NCBI RefSeq assembly: GCF_900774055.1
Contig: NZ_CAAGSW010000001.1
Coordinates: forward strand, 203,797-267,796
Reading direction: 5' to 3'
Length of the DNA stretch: 64,000 nucleotides
Source: Methanococcoides sp. AM1
Lineage (GTDB): Archaea > Halobacteriota > Methanosarcinia > Methanosarcinales > Methanosarcinaceae
Made by a program: the position numbers and the translations under genes. Below are positions 6,885-15,765 of the stretch, one piece after another (the first letter of the stretch is position 1; each line of letters opens with the position of its first letter). Below the pieces are notes generated by a model. That model made no database searches. It saw nothing but the letters and a program-made list of their open reading frames with translations, and was not told the origin of the DNA.

Positions 6885-8096
6885 ATGGCTAACACTGACA
6901 GAAAAACAGATTCGGACCAAAGTGAAAAAGATATTACAGTACTTTCGGTTCCAGGCCTTACAATTGACCTGAAGCATCAGAACGGTTTTTTACAACTGGA
7001 AGCAAAAGGACATTTACGCGGTGTTTGCTCCCCTTTCCTGAAAAAGTTCAATTCCACCCTTCAAGCTGAAAAACCAGCCCTTGTTGAAAAAGACAGGGTC
7101 ATAGCATCCACATGGCTACCACCCATACCCGGAAAAGTATTCAAAAGGCTTCTTTTTGCAGAAACACAGATCGCACTTGGGAAATATATTCCTGAAACGG
7201 TGTCCTTTGAGATCACAAGGAACTGCAAGTGTAACTGCGACCACTGTTTGATCAGTGGTGGTGGTGGGGACCTCGATGTCGATACTGTGAAAAGGACCAT
7301 CGATGATGCCCTGGACATGGGCGCTGTTGTCATCACATTTACCGAAGGAGATCCCCTTCTTCGAGAAGATATATTCGAACTTATTGATTACGTTGACAAG
7401 GACCGTGCCATTGTCAACATGTATACACCTGGCACAAATATGACACCGGAAGTTGCTGAGAGGCTAAAAGAGGTCGGACTTCACAACCTTCTGGTGAGCA
7501 TATATTCCACTGTTCCTGAAGAACACGACGACGTACGAAAGCTGGAAGGCGCTTTTGAAAAAGCGACCAGTGCCATCAGATACGGACTCGATGCAGGGCT
7601 GCTAGTTACAATGTGCACCCACGTTTCCCCGAAGAACATGGAGAAACTGAAATCAATGTACCAGTTCGCAAAGGAGCTCGGAGTGCATGAGTTCTCATTG
7701 TGGGAATCCGTACCAAAGAAACCCGAAGACCCCGTGATCACAGATGAGGACCGGGAAGTCATAATGGAAATGTACCGCAGGATAAATGCCACCGAGGACG
7801 GACCCAGAATATTTGCAAATACGTACTTTGAAGGCGAGATGCTGGGATGCATGGCTGGCCAGCGCTGGTTGCATGTCTGCGTGGAAGGATCGGTCAAACC
7901 CTGTCCCTACATACCATTCAGTTTCGGGAACATCAAGACAGATGACCTCAGGACGATCTGGAGCAGGATACGCAAGGTCAGTGATTTTAAAGGAGAGAGG
8001 CACTCCTGCCTGATGCAGGAGAAAGATTACCTGAAGCTTGTATCGAAGATCCCCGAAGATGCAGAGGTCCCATACGACTTCGATCTTATCAGGTAA
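6885..8096 (+). CDS. Radical SAM protein with SPASM-like C-terminal cysteine region
   Basis: This 403-residue protein has the radical SAM cluster motif CKCNCDHC (about 111-118; C-x3-C-x2-C) after an N-terminal extension of about 100 residues. The GGGGD glycine-rich stretch, EGDPLLRED and an LVSIYS strand follow as in the SAM barrel. Near the C-terminus further cysteines (GCMAGQRWLHVCVEGSVKPCP, then HSCL) resemble a SPASM/twitch region that binds an auxiliary 4Fe-4S cluster. Substrate and pathway are unknown. The downstream genes are aminoacyl-tRNA synthetases and give no obvious context. It resembles the peptide- or heme-modifying branch of the superfamily, but I cannot place it. Confidence 0.85.
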   Translation: MANTDRKTDSDQSEKDITVLSVPGLTIDLKHQNGFLQLEAKGHLRGVCSPFLKKFNSTLQAEKPALVEKDRVIASTWLPPIPGKVFKRLLFAETQIALGKYIPETVSFEITRNCKCNCDHCLISGGGGDLDVDTVKRTIDDALDMGAVVITFTEGDPLLREDIFELIDYVDKDRAIVNMYTPGTNMTPEVAERLKEVGLHNLLVSIYSTVPEEHDDVRKLEGAFEKATSAIRYGLDAGLLVTMCTHVSPKNMEKLKSMYQFAKELGVHEFSLWESVPKKPEDPVITDEDREVIMEMYRRINATEDGPRIFANTYFEGEMLGCMAGQRWLHVCVEGSVKPCPYIPFSFGNIKTDDLRTIWSRIRKVSDFKGERHSCLMQEKDYLKLVSKIPEDAEVPYDFDLIR

Positions 8097-8164
8097 CCGA
8101 TATATACGTTCAGCTATTCAAGGATAATAACTAAATCTTAAGCGGAATTTGACAGAGGCAGCAC

Positions 8165-9463
8165 ATGAATATGAAACTTGACCCCTGGGGTTCAGTCAAT
8201 ATTGACGATTACTCAAAATTGTTCGATGAATTCGGCATCCTTCCATTCGAGGATATTTGCTCTGAACTCCCTGACCCACACAGGTACATGCGCAGGAAGA
8301 TAATCTTCGGGCACAGGAGCTATGACCTGATAACAGATGCAATGAAGAACAAGGATCCTTTTGCGGTCATGAGCGGGTTCATGCCAACCGGAGGCGGCCA
8401 TCTGGGACACAAGATGGTCATGGAAGAGATCATCTGGCACCAGAAAATGGGAGGTGGCGCGTTTGTGGGCATTGCAGACAGGGAAGCCTACTCCGTAAGG
8501 GGCGTTTCATGGGAAAAATGCCGTCAGATCGGAATTGAAGATTACATCGTAAGTCTTATAGCCCTTGGTTTTGAGCCAAACGGCCACATATACTTCCAGT
8601 CAGAATCCGATAACGTCAAGGAACTTACGTTCGAACTCGGCGCAAAGACCAACTTCTCCGAGCTAAGTGCCATCTATGGATTCAGTGGTGAGACAAGCGT
8701 GTCACACATGACAAGCACACTTTCACAGAGTGCGGATATACTCCAGCCACAGCTCTCAGAGTATGGTGGCCCAAAGCCTACGGTAATTCCAGTAGGTGCT
8801 GACCAGGACCCACACATGCGCCTGACACGTGGTATCGCACACAAGATGAACATGTTCAGGATCGAAGGACGTGAAGATAAGAACAAGGACAAATACTTCA
8901 GTGTTCGTAGCAAGGCTGCTCCTGAAGGTGCACTTGCAGATGTCGCGGAAAGACTGCCATGGGATACAAAGCTTTTCGAGGGACATGTCGATGTCTTCGG
9001 AGCTGATGACTATAACAAACTCCTGAATACTGTAAGGGAAGTTGAGATCGAATACGGAGGCTATGCTTTTGTGCCGCCTGCTTCTACTTACCACAGGTTC
9101 ATGTCAGGACTGCAGGGAGGTAAAATGTCCAGCAGTGTCCCTGAGAGTATCATTTCACTAAAGGAAGATCCAAAGGAAGCTGCAAAGAAGGTCAAACGTG
9201 CCAAGACCGGCGGCAGAATGACACTTGAAGAACAGAAGAAGCTTGGAGGAGATCCAAATAACTGTTCTGCCTTTGAACTCCTTATGTTCCACCTCGTCGA
9301 AGACGATAAGGAACTGGAAGAGATCTACGATGAATGTGTTTGCGGAAAACGTATGTGTGGCACCTGCAAAGCCCTTGCTGCAGAACTGATGACCGAATTC
9401 CTGACAGAACATCAGGAAAAGCGTGAGCTGGCAAAGGACCGGCTGGACGATTACGGATTATAA
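8165..9463 (+). CDS. trpS: Tryptophanyl-tRNA synthetase
   Basis: This 432-residue class I synthetase has the archaeal/eukaryal TrpRS features. The HIGH-equivalent [10 protein letters not shown] lies at about 76-85, [15 protein letters not shown] is present, and [12 protein letters not shown] (about 318-329) is the KMSKS loop. The archaeal-type MNMKLDPWG start has an alternative ATG at 8171. It charges tRNA-Trp. [12 protein letters not shown] cysteine cluster near residues 396-406 is present, as in many euryarchaeal TrpRS. pheS begins 23 bp downstream, so the two are probably co-transcribed. Confidence 0.96.
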   Translation: MNMKLDPWGSVNIDDYSKLFDEFGILPFEDICSELPDPHRYMRRKIIFGHRSYDLITDAMKNKDPFAVMSGFMPTGGGHLGHKMVMEEIIWHQKMGGGAFVGIADREAYSVRGVSWEKCRQIGIEDYIVSLIALGFEPNGHIYFQSESDNVKELTFELGAKTNFSELSAIYGFSGETSVSHMTSTLSQSADILQPQLSEYGGPKPTVIPVGADQDPHMRLTRGIAHKMNMFRIEGREDKNKDKYFSVRSKAAPEGALADVAERLPWDTKLFEGHVDVFGADDYNKLLNTVREVEIEYGGYAFVPPASTYHRFMSGLQGGKMSSSVPESIISLKEDPKEAAKKVKRAKTGGRMTLEEQKKLGGDPNNCSAFELLMFHLVEDDKELEEIYDECVCGKRMCGTCKALAAELMTEFLTEHQEKRELAKDRLDDYGL

Positions 9464-9486
9464 ACCCAAAAAGGACCCTGACCGAC

Positions 9487-10974
9487 ATGAGCAACTATAA
9501 ACTTACTACGAATGAAAAAAATGTGCTGCTCGCACTGGATGAACTTGCATCCACCACCCCGGAAGATCTTGCAGAAAAAGCATCCATGAAAGTGGAAACT
9601 GCAATGCAATCCGCTTTTTTGCTCTCAGAGAACGGACTGGCAGAAGTAAATGATACAATTACTGAACTTTACGCACTGACAGAAGAAGGTCGTACCTATG
9701 CAAAGGAGGGACTTCCTGAGCGCCAGCTGATCAACGCGATCAGCGAACCGACAGCTATCGATGAGCTAAAAGAAAAGCTTTCACCAAAGATGGTGGGTAT
9801 CGCAACAGGATGGCTTCGCAGGAAAGGCTGGGCTAACATCGAGAACGGCATGATAGTCCCATCCGGTGATGCAGGAGAAGCAGAAGCAGAAGACGAAAAA
9901 GTGCTTGCAAGATTTACAAAGGAAGCACATACTATTGAAGAGCTTGAAACCGATAACAAGATCATAAAGGACCTTATCAAACGCAAGCTTGTTTCAAAGA
10001 CCGAAGAAAAGGACCGTAAAGTCTCTATCACAGATGCCGGAACCGAACTTGTGAAAGCAGGCATCACCATTGAAGAGGAGATCACACAGATCACATCCCA
10101 GCTATTGAAGAGCGGGGAATGGAAGAACAAGAACTTCAGGCCTTACAATATCCAGACACCTCCAAGACCGGTTTATGGTGCAAAAGTACATCCATACCAG
10201 CGCCTTATCGACCAGATGCGCCAGATCTTCCTTGAAATGGGATTCACCGAGATCAAAGGAGATGTCGTACAGAGCTCATTCTGGAACTTCGATGCACTGT
10301 TCCAGCCACAGGACCACCCTGCCAGAGAGATGCAGGACACGTTCCACCTGTCAAGCCGTTCAGAGCTTCCTGAAGACTACACTGACGGAATAAGGGACAT
10401 GCACGAACATGGTGGCGACCTCCAGTCCACCGGATGGGGAGGTAAGTGGAGTGAGGATATTGCAAAACGCGATGTATTGAGAACCCACACCACTGCTGTT
10501 ACTATCAAGTACCTTGCAGACAACCCGAACCCTCCGGTAAAGGCATTCTGTATTGACAGGGCATACCGCCGTGAGACCATCGATCCCACACACACACCCG
10601 AGTTCGAGCAGCTCGAAGGTGTGATCATGGACGAGAACATGTCATTTGCGAACCTGCTTGGCTGCCTTGAAGAGTTCTATCACAGGATGGGATTCGAGGA
10701 TGTCAGGTTCAGGCCGGGATACTTCCCATACACAGAACCAAGTGTGGAACCTGAAGTATACATTGACGGACTTGGCTGGGTAGAACTCGGTGGAGCCGGA
10801 GTGTTCCGTAAGGAAGTCACCGAACCTCTCGGTATCAAACAGCCTGTTCTTGCATGGGGTCTTGGTGTCAGCCGTGTGGCAATGCTCAAACTCGGACTCA
10901 AGGACCTGCGTGAACTGTACCAGGCAGACATCGAATGGTTACGCAAGAGCCAGGTGTGCCAGCTAAAAGATTGA
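9487..10974 (+). CDS. pheS: Phenylalanyl-tRNA synthetase alpha subunit
   Basis: The 495-residue protein has the archaeal/eukaryal PheRS-alpha layout. N-terminal winged-helix DNA-binding-like domains (about 1-200) precede the class II catalytic core, with [14 protein letters not shown], the [19 protein letters not shown] motif 2 region (about 274-292), and the motif 3 GAGVFRKEV...[13 protein letters not shown] near the end. It pairs with a beta subunit that is not in this window. It follows trpS after 23 bp and is followed by a clear terminator. Confidence 0.96.
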   Translation: MSNYKLTTNEKNVLLALDELASTTPEDLAEKASMKVETAMQSAFLLSENGLAEVNDTITELYALTEEGRTYAKEGLPERQLINAISEPTAIDELKEKLSPKMVGIATGWLRRKGWANIENGMIVPSGDAGEAEAEDEKVLARFTKEAHTIEELETDNKIIKDLIKRKLVSKTEEKDRKVSITDAGTELVKAGITIEEEITQITSQLLKSGEWKNKNFRPYNIQTPPRPVYGAKVHPYQRLIDQMRQIFLEMGFTEIKGDVVQSSFWNFDALFQPQDHPAREMQDTFHLSSRSELPEDYTDGIRDMHEHGGDLQSTGWGGKWSEDIAKRDVLRTHTTAVTIKYLADNPNPPVKAFCIDRAYRRETIDPTHTPEFEQLEGVIMDENMSFANLLGCLEEFYHRMGFEDVRFRPGYFPYTEPSVEPEVYIDGLGWVELGGAGVFRKEVTEPLGIKQPVLAWGLGVSRVAMLKLGLKDLRELYQADIEWLRKSQVCQLKD

Positions 10975-10997
10975 AGAAAAGAATCAACATGACATCG

Positions 10998-11025
10998 GCG
11001 GCCCTGTGCCGCTTAATCTTTTTTT
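10998..11025 (+). terminator. Terminator after pheS
   Basis: A GCGGC/GCCGC stem with a CCTGT loop is followed after a few bases by seven T residues at 11019-11025. It lies 24 bp after the pheS stop, between convergent genes. Confidence 0.7.
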
Positions 11026-11040
11026 GAACTATATCCGATA

Positions 11041-12180
11041 TTAGACCCTGTTCTTTATCTTAAGCAATATCTTTGCAAAAAGTGAGCGTTTCATTTCCAC
11101 CGCATTTGAAGGACAGAGCTCACGGCAACAATAGCAGAGAATACATTTATTGTGGTTGATCTTCAGCTGACCATCTTTCTGTTCGATAGCATGCGGCGAG
11201 CAGTTCAAAACACAGGTGCCACACAAAGTGCATTTCGAAGTATTGATAAAAGGCTTGATAATGAATAGTTTCCCAAGTCTGCTGAGAAGGAATGGAGGCA
11301 CCTTTTGAATATGGGTCGTAGCTGACATCTTGAACTTCATACTCACATCATCAATAGGAACTCCCAATACTTCCGGATCCAGAGTACCATATCCCCTCTG
11401 AATTGCTGCTTTGTTTGTCGGGACTTCCATTGGATCAAGACCAATAACCTTTGAAGCTATTACATCCAGGGATACACAATCGAAACTTGCCATCACCATA
11501 CCTATATTCACAGGTGTACCTTTTGAAGGACCATTGCCTTCCATCCCCACAACACCATCCATTAAAGCAAGATGAGGGGGCCTTGCTGAATGAATATCCA
11601 CTACGGCCTCAGAGAAAAGGTCCACTTTACCAAGCAGATGGGCTTCTTTTCTTATTTTTAAAGGGACAGCACCGAACATATTCTTGACAGAACCTGTAAA
11701 AATGGTCAGTTCATGGGTCTTAAGTTTTGGAAGTGATATCACCACATCTGCATCCACCACAGGCTTTGCAATGTAGAGCTGAGAAAAGTGTGATGGATCG
11801 GGAACATCAACGACCTCATAACCGGATGTCTCAAAGCTCAGAACCTCGGCACCTGCTGTTTGGGCAGCTTCCCTTATGCCGGAGATATCCAGAGCTTCAT
11901 CAGTAACTCCCGGATGGGTTATGCCCGCCCCATCCCCTACAATGGGAATACCTCCTGCCTCCAAAACAAGTTCACACATTGCAGACACAATGGCAGGATG
12001 TGTGGTGACCGCTTTCTCAGGAGGAGTTGCAGCAAGCAGGTTAGGCTTTAGAAGTACCCGCGCACCCGGGAAGATAATGGTCCCAAGCCCGCCGACAAGG
12101 TCAATTGCTTCCCTGACAGCTTCTTTGGCTTGCGAGTAATCTTCACAGCGTACTATGGATACCTGAGTTCCCGGGTTCAT
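11041..12180 (-). CDS. DUF362 protein with C-terminal two-cluster ferredoxin domain
   Basis: From the ATG at 12180 the product has 379 residues; a TTG 27 bp upstream would extend it. The DUF362 domain (about 5-300) carries PGARVLLKPNLL, HPAIVSAMCELVLEAGG and VISLPKLKTHELTIFTGSVKNMFG. The C-terminus has two 4Fe-4S motifs, CTLCGTCVLNC and CILCYCCRELC. DUF362-ferredoxin proteins are common in anaerobes and their reaction is unknown; a redox or Fe-S role is inferred. It is the last gene of a minus-strand operon with LarE, a GNAT and DUF531, 5 bp after DUF531. Confidence 0.88.
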   Translation of the reverse strand: MNPGTQVSIVRCEDYSQAKEAVREAIDLVGGLGTIIFPGARVLLKPNLLAATPPEKAVTTHPAIVSAMCELVLEAGGIPIVGDGAGITHPGVTDEALDISGIREAAQTAGAEVLSFETSGYEVVDVPDPSHFSQLYIAKPVVDADVVISLPKLKTHELTIFTGSVKNMFGAVPLKIRKEAHLLGKVDLFSEAVVDIHSARPPHLALMDGVVGMEGNGPSKGTPVNIGMVMASFDCVSLDVIASKVIGLDPMEVPTNKAAIQRGYGTLDPEVLGVPIDDVSMKFKMSATTHIQKVPPFLLSRLGKLFIIKPFINTSKCTLCGTCVLNCSPHAIEQKDGQLKINHNKCILCYCCRELCPSNAVEMKRSLFAKILLKIKNRV

Positions 12181-12185
12181 ATCTT

Positions 12186-12746
12186 TTAGTAGCCCCTGTC
12201 CTTGCAAGTGTCTTTCAGCTTCTTTCTGGTGTTAACGATCCCCATAATGTAGGAAGGGATCGTCCCGATAGCCGTGCAGGTCTCAAGAGATATCCCTTCA
12301 CATGTGATGTCAAGATGGTGATCCGAAAAGGAGAACAATTTTTTGGGCAGACCTTTCCTGCCAAGCCCGACAAGCAGAAGATAGGACTGGTTGTGCTCCA
12401 CCCCATCAGCGATCTCTTCGGGAGTTACAGCGTATTTTTCTTCAGGCTTTGAACTGGTTATCACAGCAGTTCCGAACTGGGACTGGAAGCCCTTCTTTGG
12501 AAGATCGAAGACGAACAGACGGTTGCTTTCATGAAGCAATTTCAGGTATTTTCCTGACTCACCGATAGTCGTCTTGTCCATTACATATTCCACAAGTTCT
12601 TCCGGGGTCATCTTGAAAGGAAAATCAAAAAGGCAAAGGGTAAATCCATAAGCGTAACAAATTGGCGCAGCCCTTGCAATTGCACGGTAATGGGCATCAA
12701 GCACCTTAATTTTATCATAAGTATTCACAATACCAAGCGTTAACAC
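12186..12746 (-). CDS. DUF531 archaeal protein
   Basis: The 186-residue protein starts at GTG 12746, preceded by GAGGT at good spacing. It matches my recollection of the archaeal DUF531 family: TLGIVNTYDKIKVLDAHYRAI at the N-terminus, LFVFDLPKKGFQSQFG in the middle and GLGRKGLPKKLF followed by the HLDITCEGISLETCTAIG stretch. The C-terminal IGTIPSYIMGIVNT region resembles SPOUT-type methyltransferase knots, but this is only an impression. It starts 3 bp after the GNAT gene and ends 5 bp before DUF362, so it is operonic. Confidence 0.7.
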   Translation of the reverse strand: MLTLGIVNTYDKIKVLDAHYRAIARAAPICYAYGFTLCLFDFPFKMTPEELVEYVMDKTTIGESGKYLKLLHESNRLFVFDLPKKGFQSQFGTAVITSSKPEEKYAVTPEEIADGVEHNQSYLLLVGLGRKGLPKKLFSFSDHHLDITCEGISLETCTAIGTIPSYIMGIVNTRKKLKDTCKDRGY

Positions 12747-12749
12747 AAT

Positions 12750-13184
12750 TCATACCTCATCCGTTTGAATGCACATAACATGCTGTTTACATCTGTCAAA
12801 TCTATCGCATTCCCGACAATCATCCCATAAGTTAACTTTCTCGGACATCGGTAGTTCAATAAAACCTAATTTCCTGAAAAAGATAGGCGAAGTCGTCCTG
12901 ACGTAGATCCTCTCCTTATTTACACTTTCGAAAATTGAGGAAACCATCTTTGAACCGATCCCGTTACCACGATAATTGGGATGTACTGCTATAGAATGTA
13001 TCTCACAGCAGCTCCTGTCCGCCAAAGCTGCAACACCCACGATCTTGCCATTGGCCTCTGCAACGATAAAATCATCGATGGGGACTTCATCCATGTCAAG
13101 GAAATATGTTGAAAGAAGACACTGTACAGACTCCCCATCCTTCTCACCAGCTTCCCTGATAGCCACGTCAATATATTCAGACAT
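12750..13184 (-). CDS. GNAT N-acetyltransferase with cysteine-rich tail
   Basis: This 144-residue single-domain GNAT has the acetyl-CoA-binding V-x-P-x-[YF]-R-G-x-G-I-G motif (VHPNYRGNGIGSKMV, about 74-88) and a FFRKLGFIELP motif. The last 25 residues carry five cysteines (DDCRECDRFDRCKQHVMC), unusual for a GNAT and suggestive of metal or Fe-S binding. Similar cysteine-tailed GNATs occur in euryarchaea, some annotated as ArgA-like. It starts 2 bp after the larE stop in the same operon. Substrate unknown. Confidence 0.85.
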   Translation of the reverse strand: MSEYIDVAIREAGEKDGESVQCLLSTYFLDMDEVPIDDFIVAEANGKIVGVAALADRSCCEIHSIAVHPNYRGNGIGSKMVSSIFESVNKERIYVRTTSPIFFRKLGFIELPMSEKVNLWDDCRECDRFDRCKQHVMCIQTDEV

Positions 13185-13186
13185 TC

Positions 13187-14008
13187 TTATAGTACCTCGT
13201 CCATGCTTCCACTTCTGAAACCTTCCATGTCAAGCGTGATATATGAATAGCCCAGTTCTTTGAAACGGGAAAGCAATAGGTCCCTTTTTTCATGAACAAC
13301 AGGGAAATCGTCCGGCAATACCTCAATACGTGCAATGTCATCATGTTCGCGGACCCTGACATGCGTGATCCCGAGGGACAGAAGGAACTCTTCTGCACGT
13401 TCTATTCTCCTGAGGGATTCATTTGTTACTTCTACACCATAAGGCAGTCTTGATAGCAAACAGGCATTAGATACCTTATCGGCAACTTCAAGTCCCAGAT
13501 GGCGAGCTATCTGACGCACTTCCTTTTTTGTAACGTCGAACTCCGTATAAGGAGTTAGGACCAGATCCCCTGCCTCATTTATTGCAGCCCAGCCCGGCCT
13601 GCGGCCGGTGATCTCGGAAGCATTGGTTCCTTCGATCAGCACATTCAGGCCTTCCCGGTCCATCACATCTTTCAATGTTTTCATGACGAGTTTCTTACAA
13701 TAATAACATCTATCCTGATCGTTCTGTCTGATCATTTCATCGGACAGCATATCGTGTTCCAATACGATATGGCGGATCCCGATCTGTTTTGCAGTCCTCT
13801 TCGCATCCTCCAGTTCACTTTGGGGGATCGCGCAGGAATCAAGCGTCACTGCAAGGGCATTGTCGCCCAATACTTCAAAAGCAAGGGCTGTCAGTGTTGT
13901 ACTATCTACGCCTCCGGAAAAAGCAACCAGTACTTTTTCTTTTTCAGCTATCGCTCTTTTGATCTTTTCGATCTTTTCGGAAAGGGATGGATATTCAGAG
14001 ATGCTCAC
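13187..14008 (-). CDS. larE: LarE-type ATP-dependent sacrificial sulfur transferase / PP-loop ATPase
   Basis: This 273-residue protein has the PP-loop VAFSGGVDSTTL (about 28-39), the DRCYYCKK motif (about 103-110), GTNASEITGRRPG, and the NACLLSRLPYG segment (about 183-193). The last of these carries the cysteine whose sulfur is given up in LarE. LarE thiolates the nicotinic-acid adduct during synthesis of the nickel-pincer cofactor of lactate racemase. No LarB or LarC is nearby, so a different sulfur-insertion substrate is possible. It is the first gene of the larE-GNAT-DUF531-DUF362 operon. Confidence 0.88.
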   Translation of the reverse strand: MSISEYPSLSEKIEKIKRAIAEKEKVLVAFSGGVDSTTLTALAFEVLGDNALAVTLDSCAIPQSELEDAKRTAKQIGIRHIVLEHDMLSDEMIRQNDQDRCYYCKKLVMKTLKDVMDREGLNVLIEGTNASEITGRRPGWAAINEAGDLVLTPYTEFDVTKKEVRQIARHLGLEVADKVSNACLLSRLPYGVEVTNESLRRIERAEEFLLSLGITHVRVREHDDIARIEVLPDDFPVVHEKRDLLLSRFKELGYSYITLDMEGFRSGSMDEVL

Positions 14009-14119
14009 AATAGTTCCAAAGTTCCATATGGATAAATAAGTAGTGCAAGCTGCAAAATAGGGCAGTATACAGATAAAGTTTTATTAATTTAACAATATAA
14101 ATGAAGTAACTTACTAATC

Positions 14120-14584
14120 ATGATCATGATGGCTCTGGGGATGAAGAGCTTATTTACAACAAGAGAAAAAGGTGAAAAAGTGGAAAATGAATGGCAGATC
14201 GACTTGAAATTACCGGATATCGGAGCCATGGCCACACTTCTGGCAACCTCCATATGCTCTGCAATACTGGGTGCTGCGGAGATCGCATACACGATGGTGT
14301 GGATAACCGCAGCCTATGAACGCCATGGGAAGAGCTTCTTTATAGACCTGATCAACGCAAATGACCTTACATGGACTGCTGAATTTATAGTTGTAGCAGG
14401 ATCATTGCTACTACTTTCATCGATAGTTTTCCTGATAACCATGTTCTATTCCCTGGTAGAGCTAAATGCATTGAGAAAACCGGAAAAGACTGTCAGGATG
14501 AATATCGTATTTATACTGTTCATCATTGGGTTGATACTGCTGTTCATAGCACTCACTTCTGCCCTGATCCTGAGATACATGTGA
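14120..14584 (+). CDS. Small membrane protein upstream of ChlI/ChlD-like pair, unknown
   Basis: The protein has 154 residues, with a short cytosolic lead (DLKLPDIG) and three hydrophobic helices (about 35-60, 90-112 and 125-150). No family is recognised. It ends 42 bp before the ChlI-like AAA gene on the same strand and probably shares its transcript, which suggests a membrane partner for the AAA/VWA pair. Methionines at residues 1, 3, 4 and 8 make the exact start uncertain. Confidence 0.7.
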   Translation: MIMMALGMKSLFTTREKGEKVENEWQIDLKLPDIGAMATLLATSICSAILGAAEIAYTMVWITAAYERHGKSFFIDLINANDLTWTAEFIVVAGSLLLLSSIVFLITMFYSLVELNALRKPEKTVRMNIVFILFIIGLILLFIALTSALILRYM

Positions 14585-14626
14585 TCAGTAAAACATCTAG
14601 CTAAAAATTCACAGGATGGAAATATC

Positions 14627-15751
14627 ATGAGCTTTACCAATATCACAGGCAGCATAAAGGAAGTCCCGAAACCTAAAGAAGAGAAGAGGACCAGGTTTGA
14701 GGACATAAAGAAAACAGCGACCAAAACCAAGAGGGTGATGTATCCCATCTCTGCCATTGTCGGACAGGAGATGATGCTTCGGGCACTGATCCTGAACGCC
14801 ATTAATCCTTCTATTGGCGGTGTGCTGATAAGAGGACAGAAGGGAACCGCAAAATCAACCGCTGTAAGGGGACTGGCAGAGATCCTTCCGGAGATAGAGG
14901 TCATTGAAGGGTGCAAATACAACTGCGACCCCCTTGACCCCGAAAAGTTCTGCTGGGAATGCAATGATAAGCAGAAGAAAGGAATGATCAAGATCGAAAA
15001 GTCACCCATGAAAGTGGTTGACCTGCCGGTGGGTGCCACAGAGGACAGGGTAGTAGGTAGCCTTGACATCGAAAAAGCGGTTAAGGAAGGAGTGCAGGCC
15101 TTTGAACCCGGCATCCTTGCAAATGCTAACAGGAACCTCCTGTATGTGGATGAGATCAACCTTCTGGATGACTTCGTTGTGGATGCCTTACTGGACGCCG
15201 CAGCAATGGGTGTGAATACCGTTGAAAGAGAAGGTGTCAGTGTCAGCCACCCTGCCAATTTCATCATCGTTGGAAGCATGAACCCTGAAGAAGGGGAACT
15301 TCGACCACAACTGCTGGACAGGATAGCCCTGCAGGTGGAAGTTGAAGGTATTGCAGATATCGAGCAGCGCATAGAGATCATTGAAAGAAGGAACCAGTTC
15401 AACAAGGACCCACAGCAGTTCAGAAGGGACTTTGAGAACGAACAGGAGAAGCTGCGTACAAGGATAATCAAGGCAAAGCAGTTGCTCGGAAGGATCACTA
15501 CAACACGTGAGAACCTAAGGACAATTGCACAGATCTGTGTGGCATTCAATGTTGATGGCCACAGGGCTGATATCATGATCGAGCGTACTGCACGTACAAA
15601 TGCGGCTTATGAGAATCGTGAAAGGATCACAAATGAAGATATTATCGAAGCCGCTGAGATGGTCCTCCCCCACAGGATGCGAAAGAAACCTTTCGAAGAA
15701 GAGGAATTCAGCGCCGAACAACTTCGTGCTGTGGTAAATGGAACTGTCTGA
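14627..15751 (+). CDS. ChlI/BchI-like AAA ATPase (magnesium-chelatase family)
   Basis: The 374-residue AAA protein has Walker [10 protein letters not shown] (about 66-74), Walker [11 protein letters not shown] (about 172-181), a sensor [17 protein letters not shown] segment and a helical lid. Between the Walker motifs is a cysteine-containing insert ([13 protein letters not shown]) seen in ChlI-like proteins of methanogens. Together with the VWA protein 14 bp downstream it should form a MoxR/chelatase-type motor that works on metal insertion or protein remodelling. The archaea of this group make no chlorophyll; cobalt or nickel tetrapyrrole work is possible but no large CobN/ChlH subunit is present here. 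Confidence 0.9.
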   Translation: MSFTNITGSIKEVPKPKEEKRTRFEDIKKTATKTKRVMYPISAIVGQEMMLRALILNAINPSIGGVLIRGQKGTAKSTAVRGLAEILPEIEVIEGCKYNCDPLDPEKFCWECNDKQKKGMIKIEKSPMKVVDLPVGATEDRVVGSLDIEKAVKEGVQAFEPGILANANRNLLYVDEINLLDDFVVDALLDAAAMGVNTVEREGVSVSHPANFIIVGSMNPEEGELRPQLLDRIALQVEVEGIADIEQRIEIIERRNQFNKDPQQFRRDFENEQEKLRTRIIKAKQLLGRITTTRENLRTIAQICVAFNVDGHRADIMIERTARTNAAYENRERITNEDIIEAAEMVLPHRMRKKPFEEEEFSAEQLRAVVNGTV

Positions 15752-15765
15752 TAAGGGTATAACGG

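Noticed and set aside
14446-15576. Long minus-strand open frame (about 376 codons) opposite the ChlI-like gene
   Set aside because: It mirrors the codon structure of a clear AAA ATPase on the plus strand, is Ser-rich without domains, and has no ribosome binding site.
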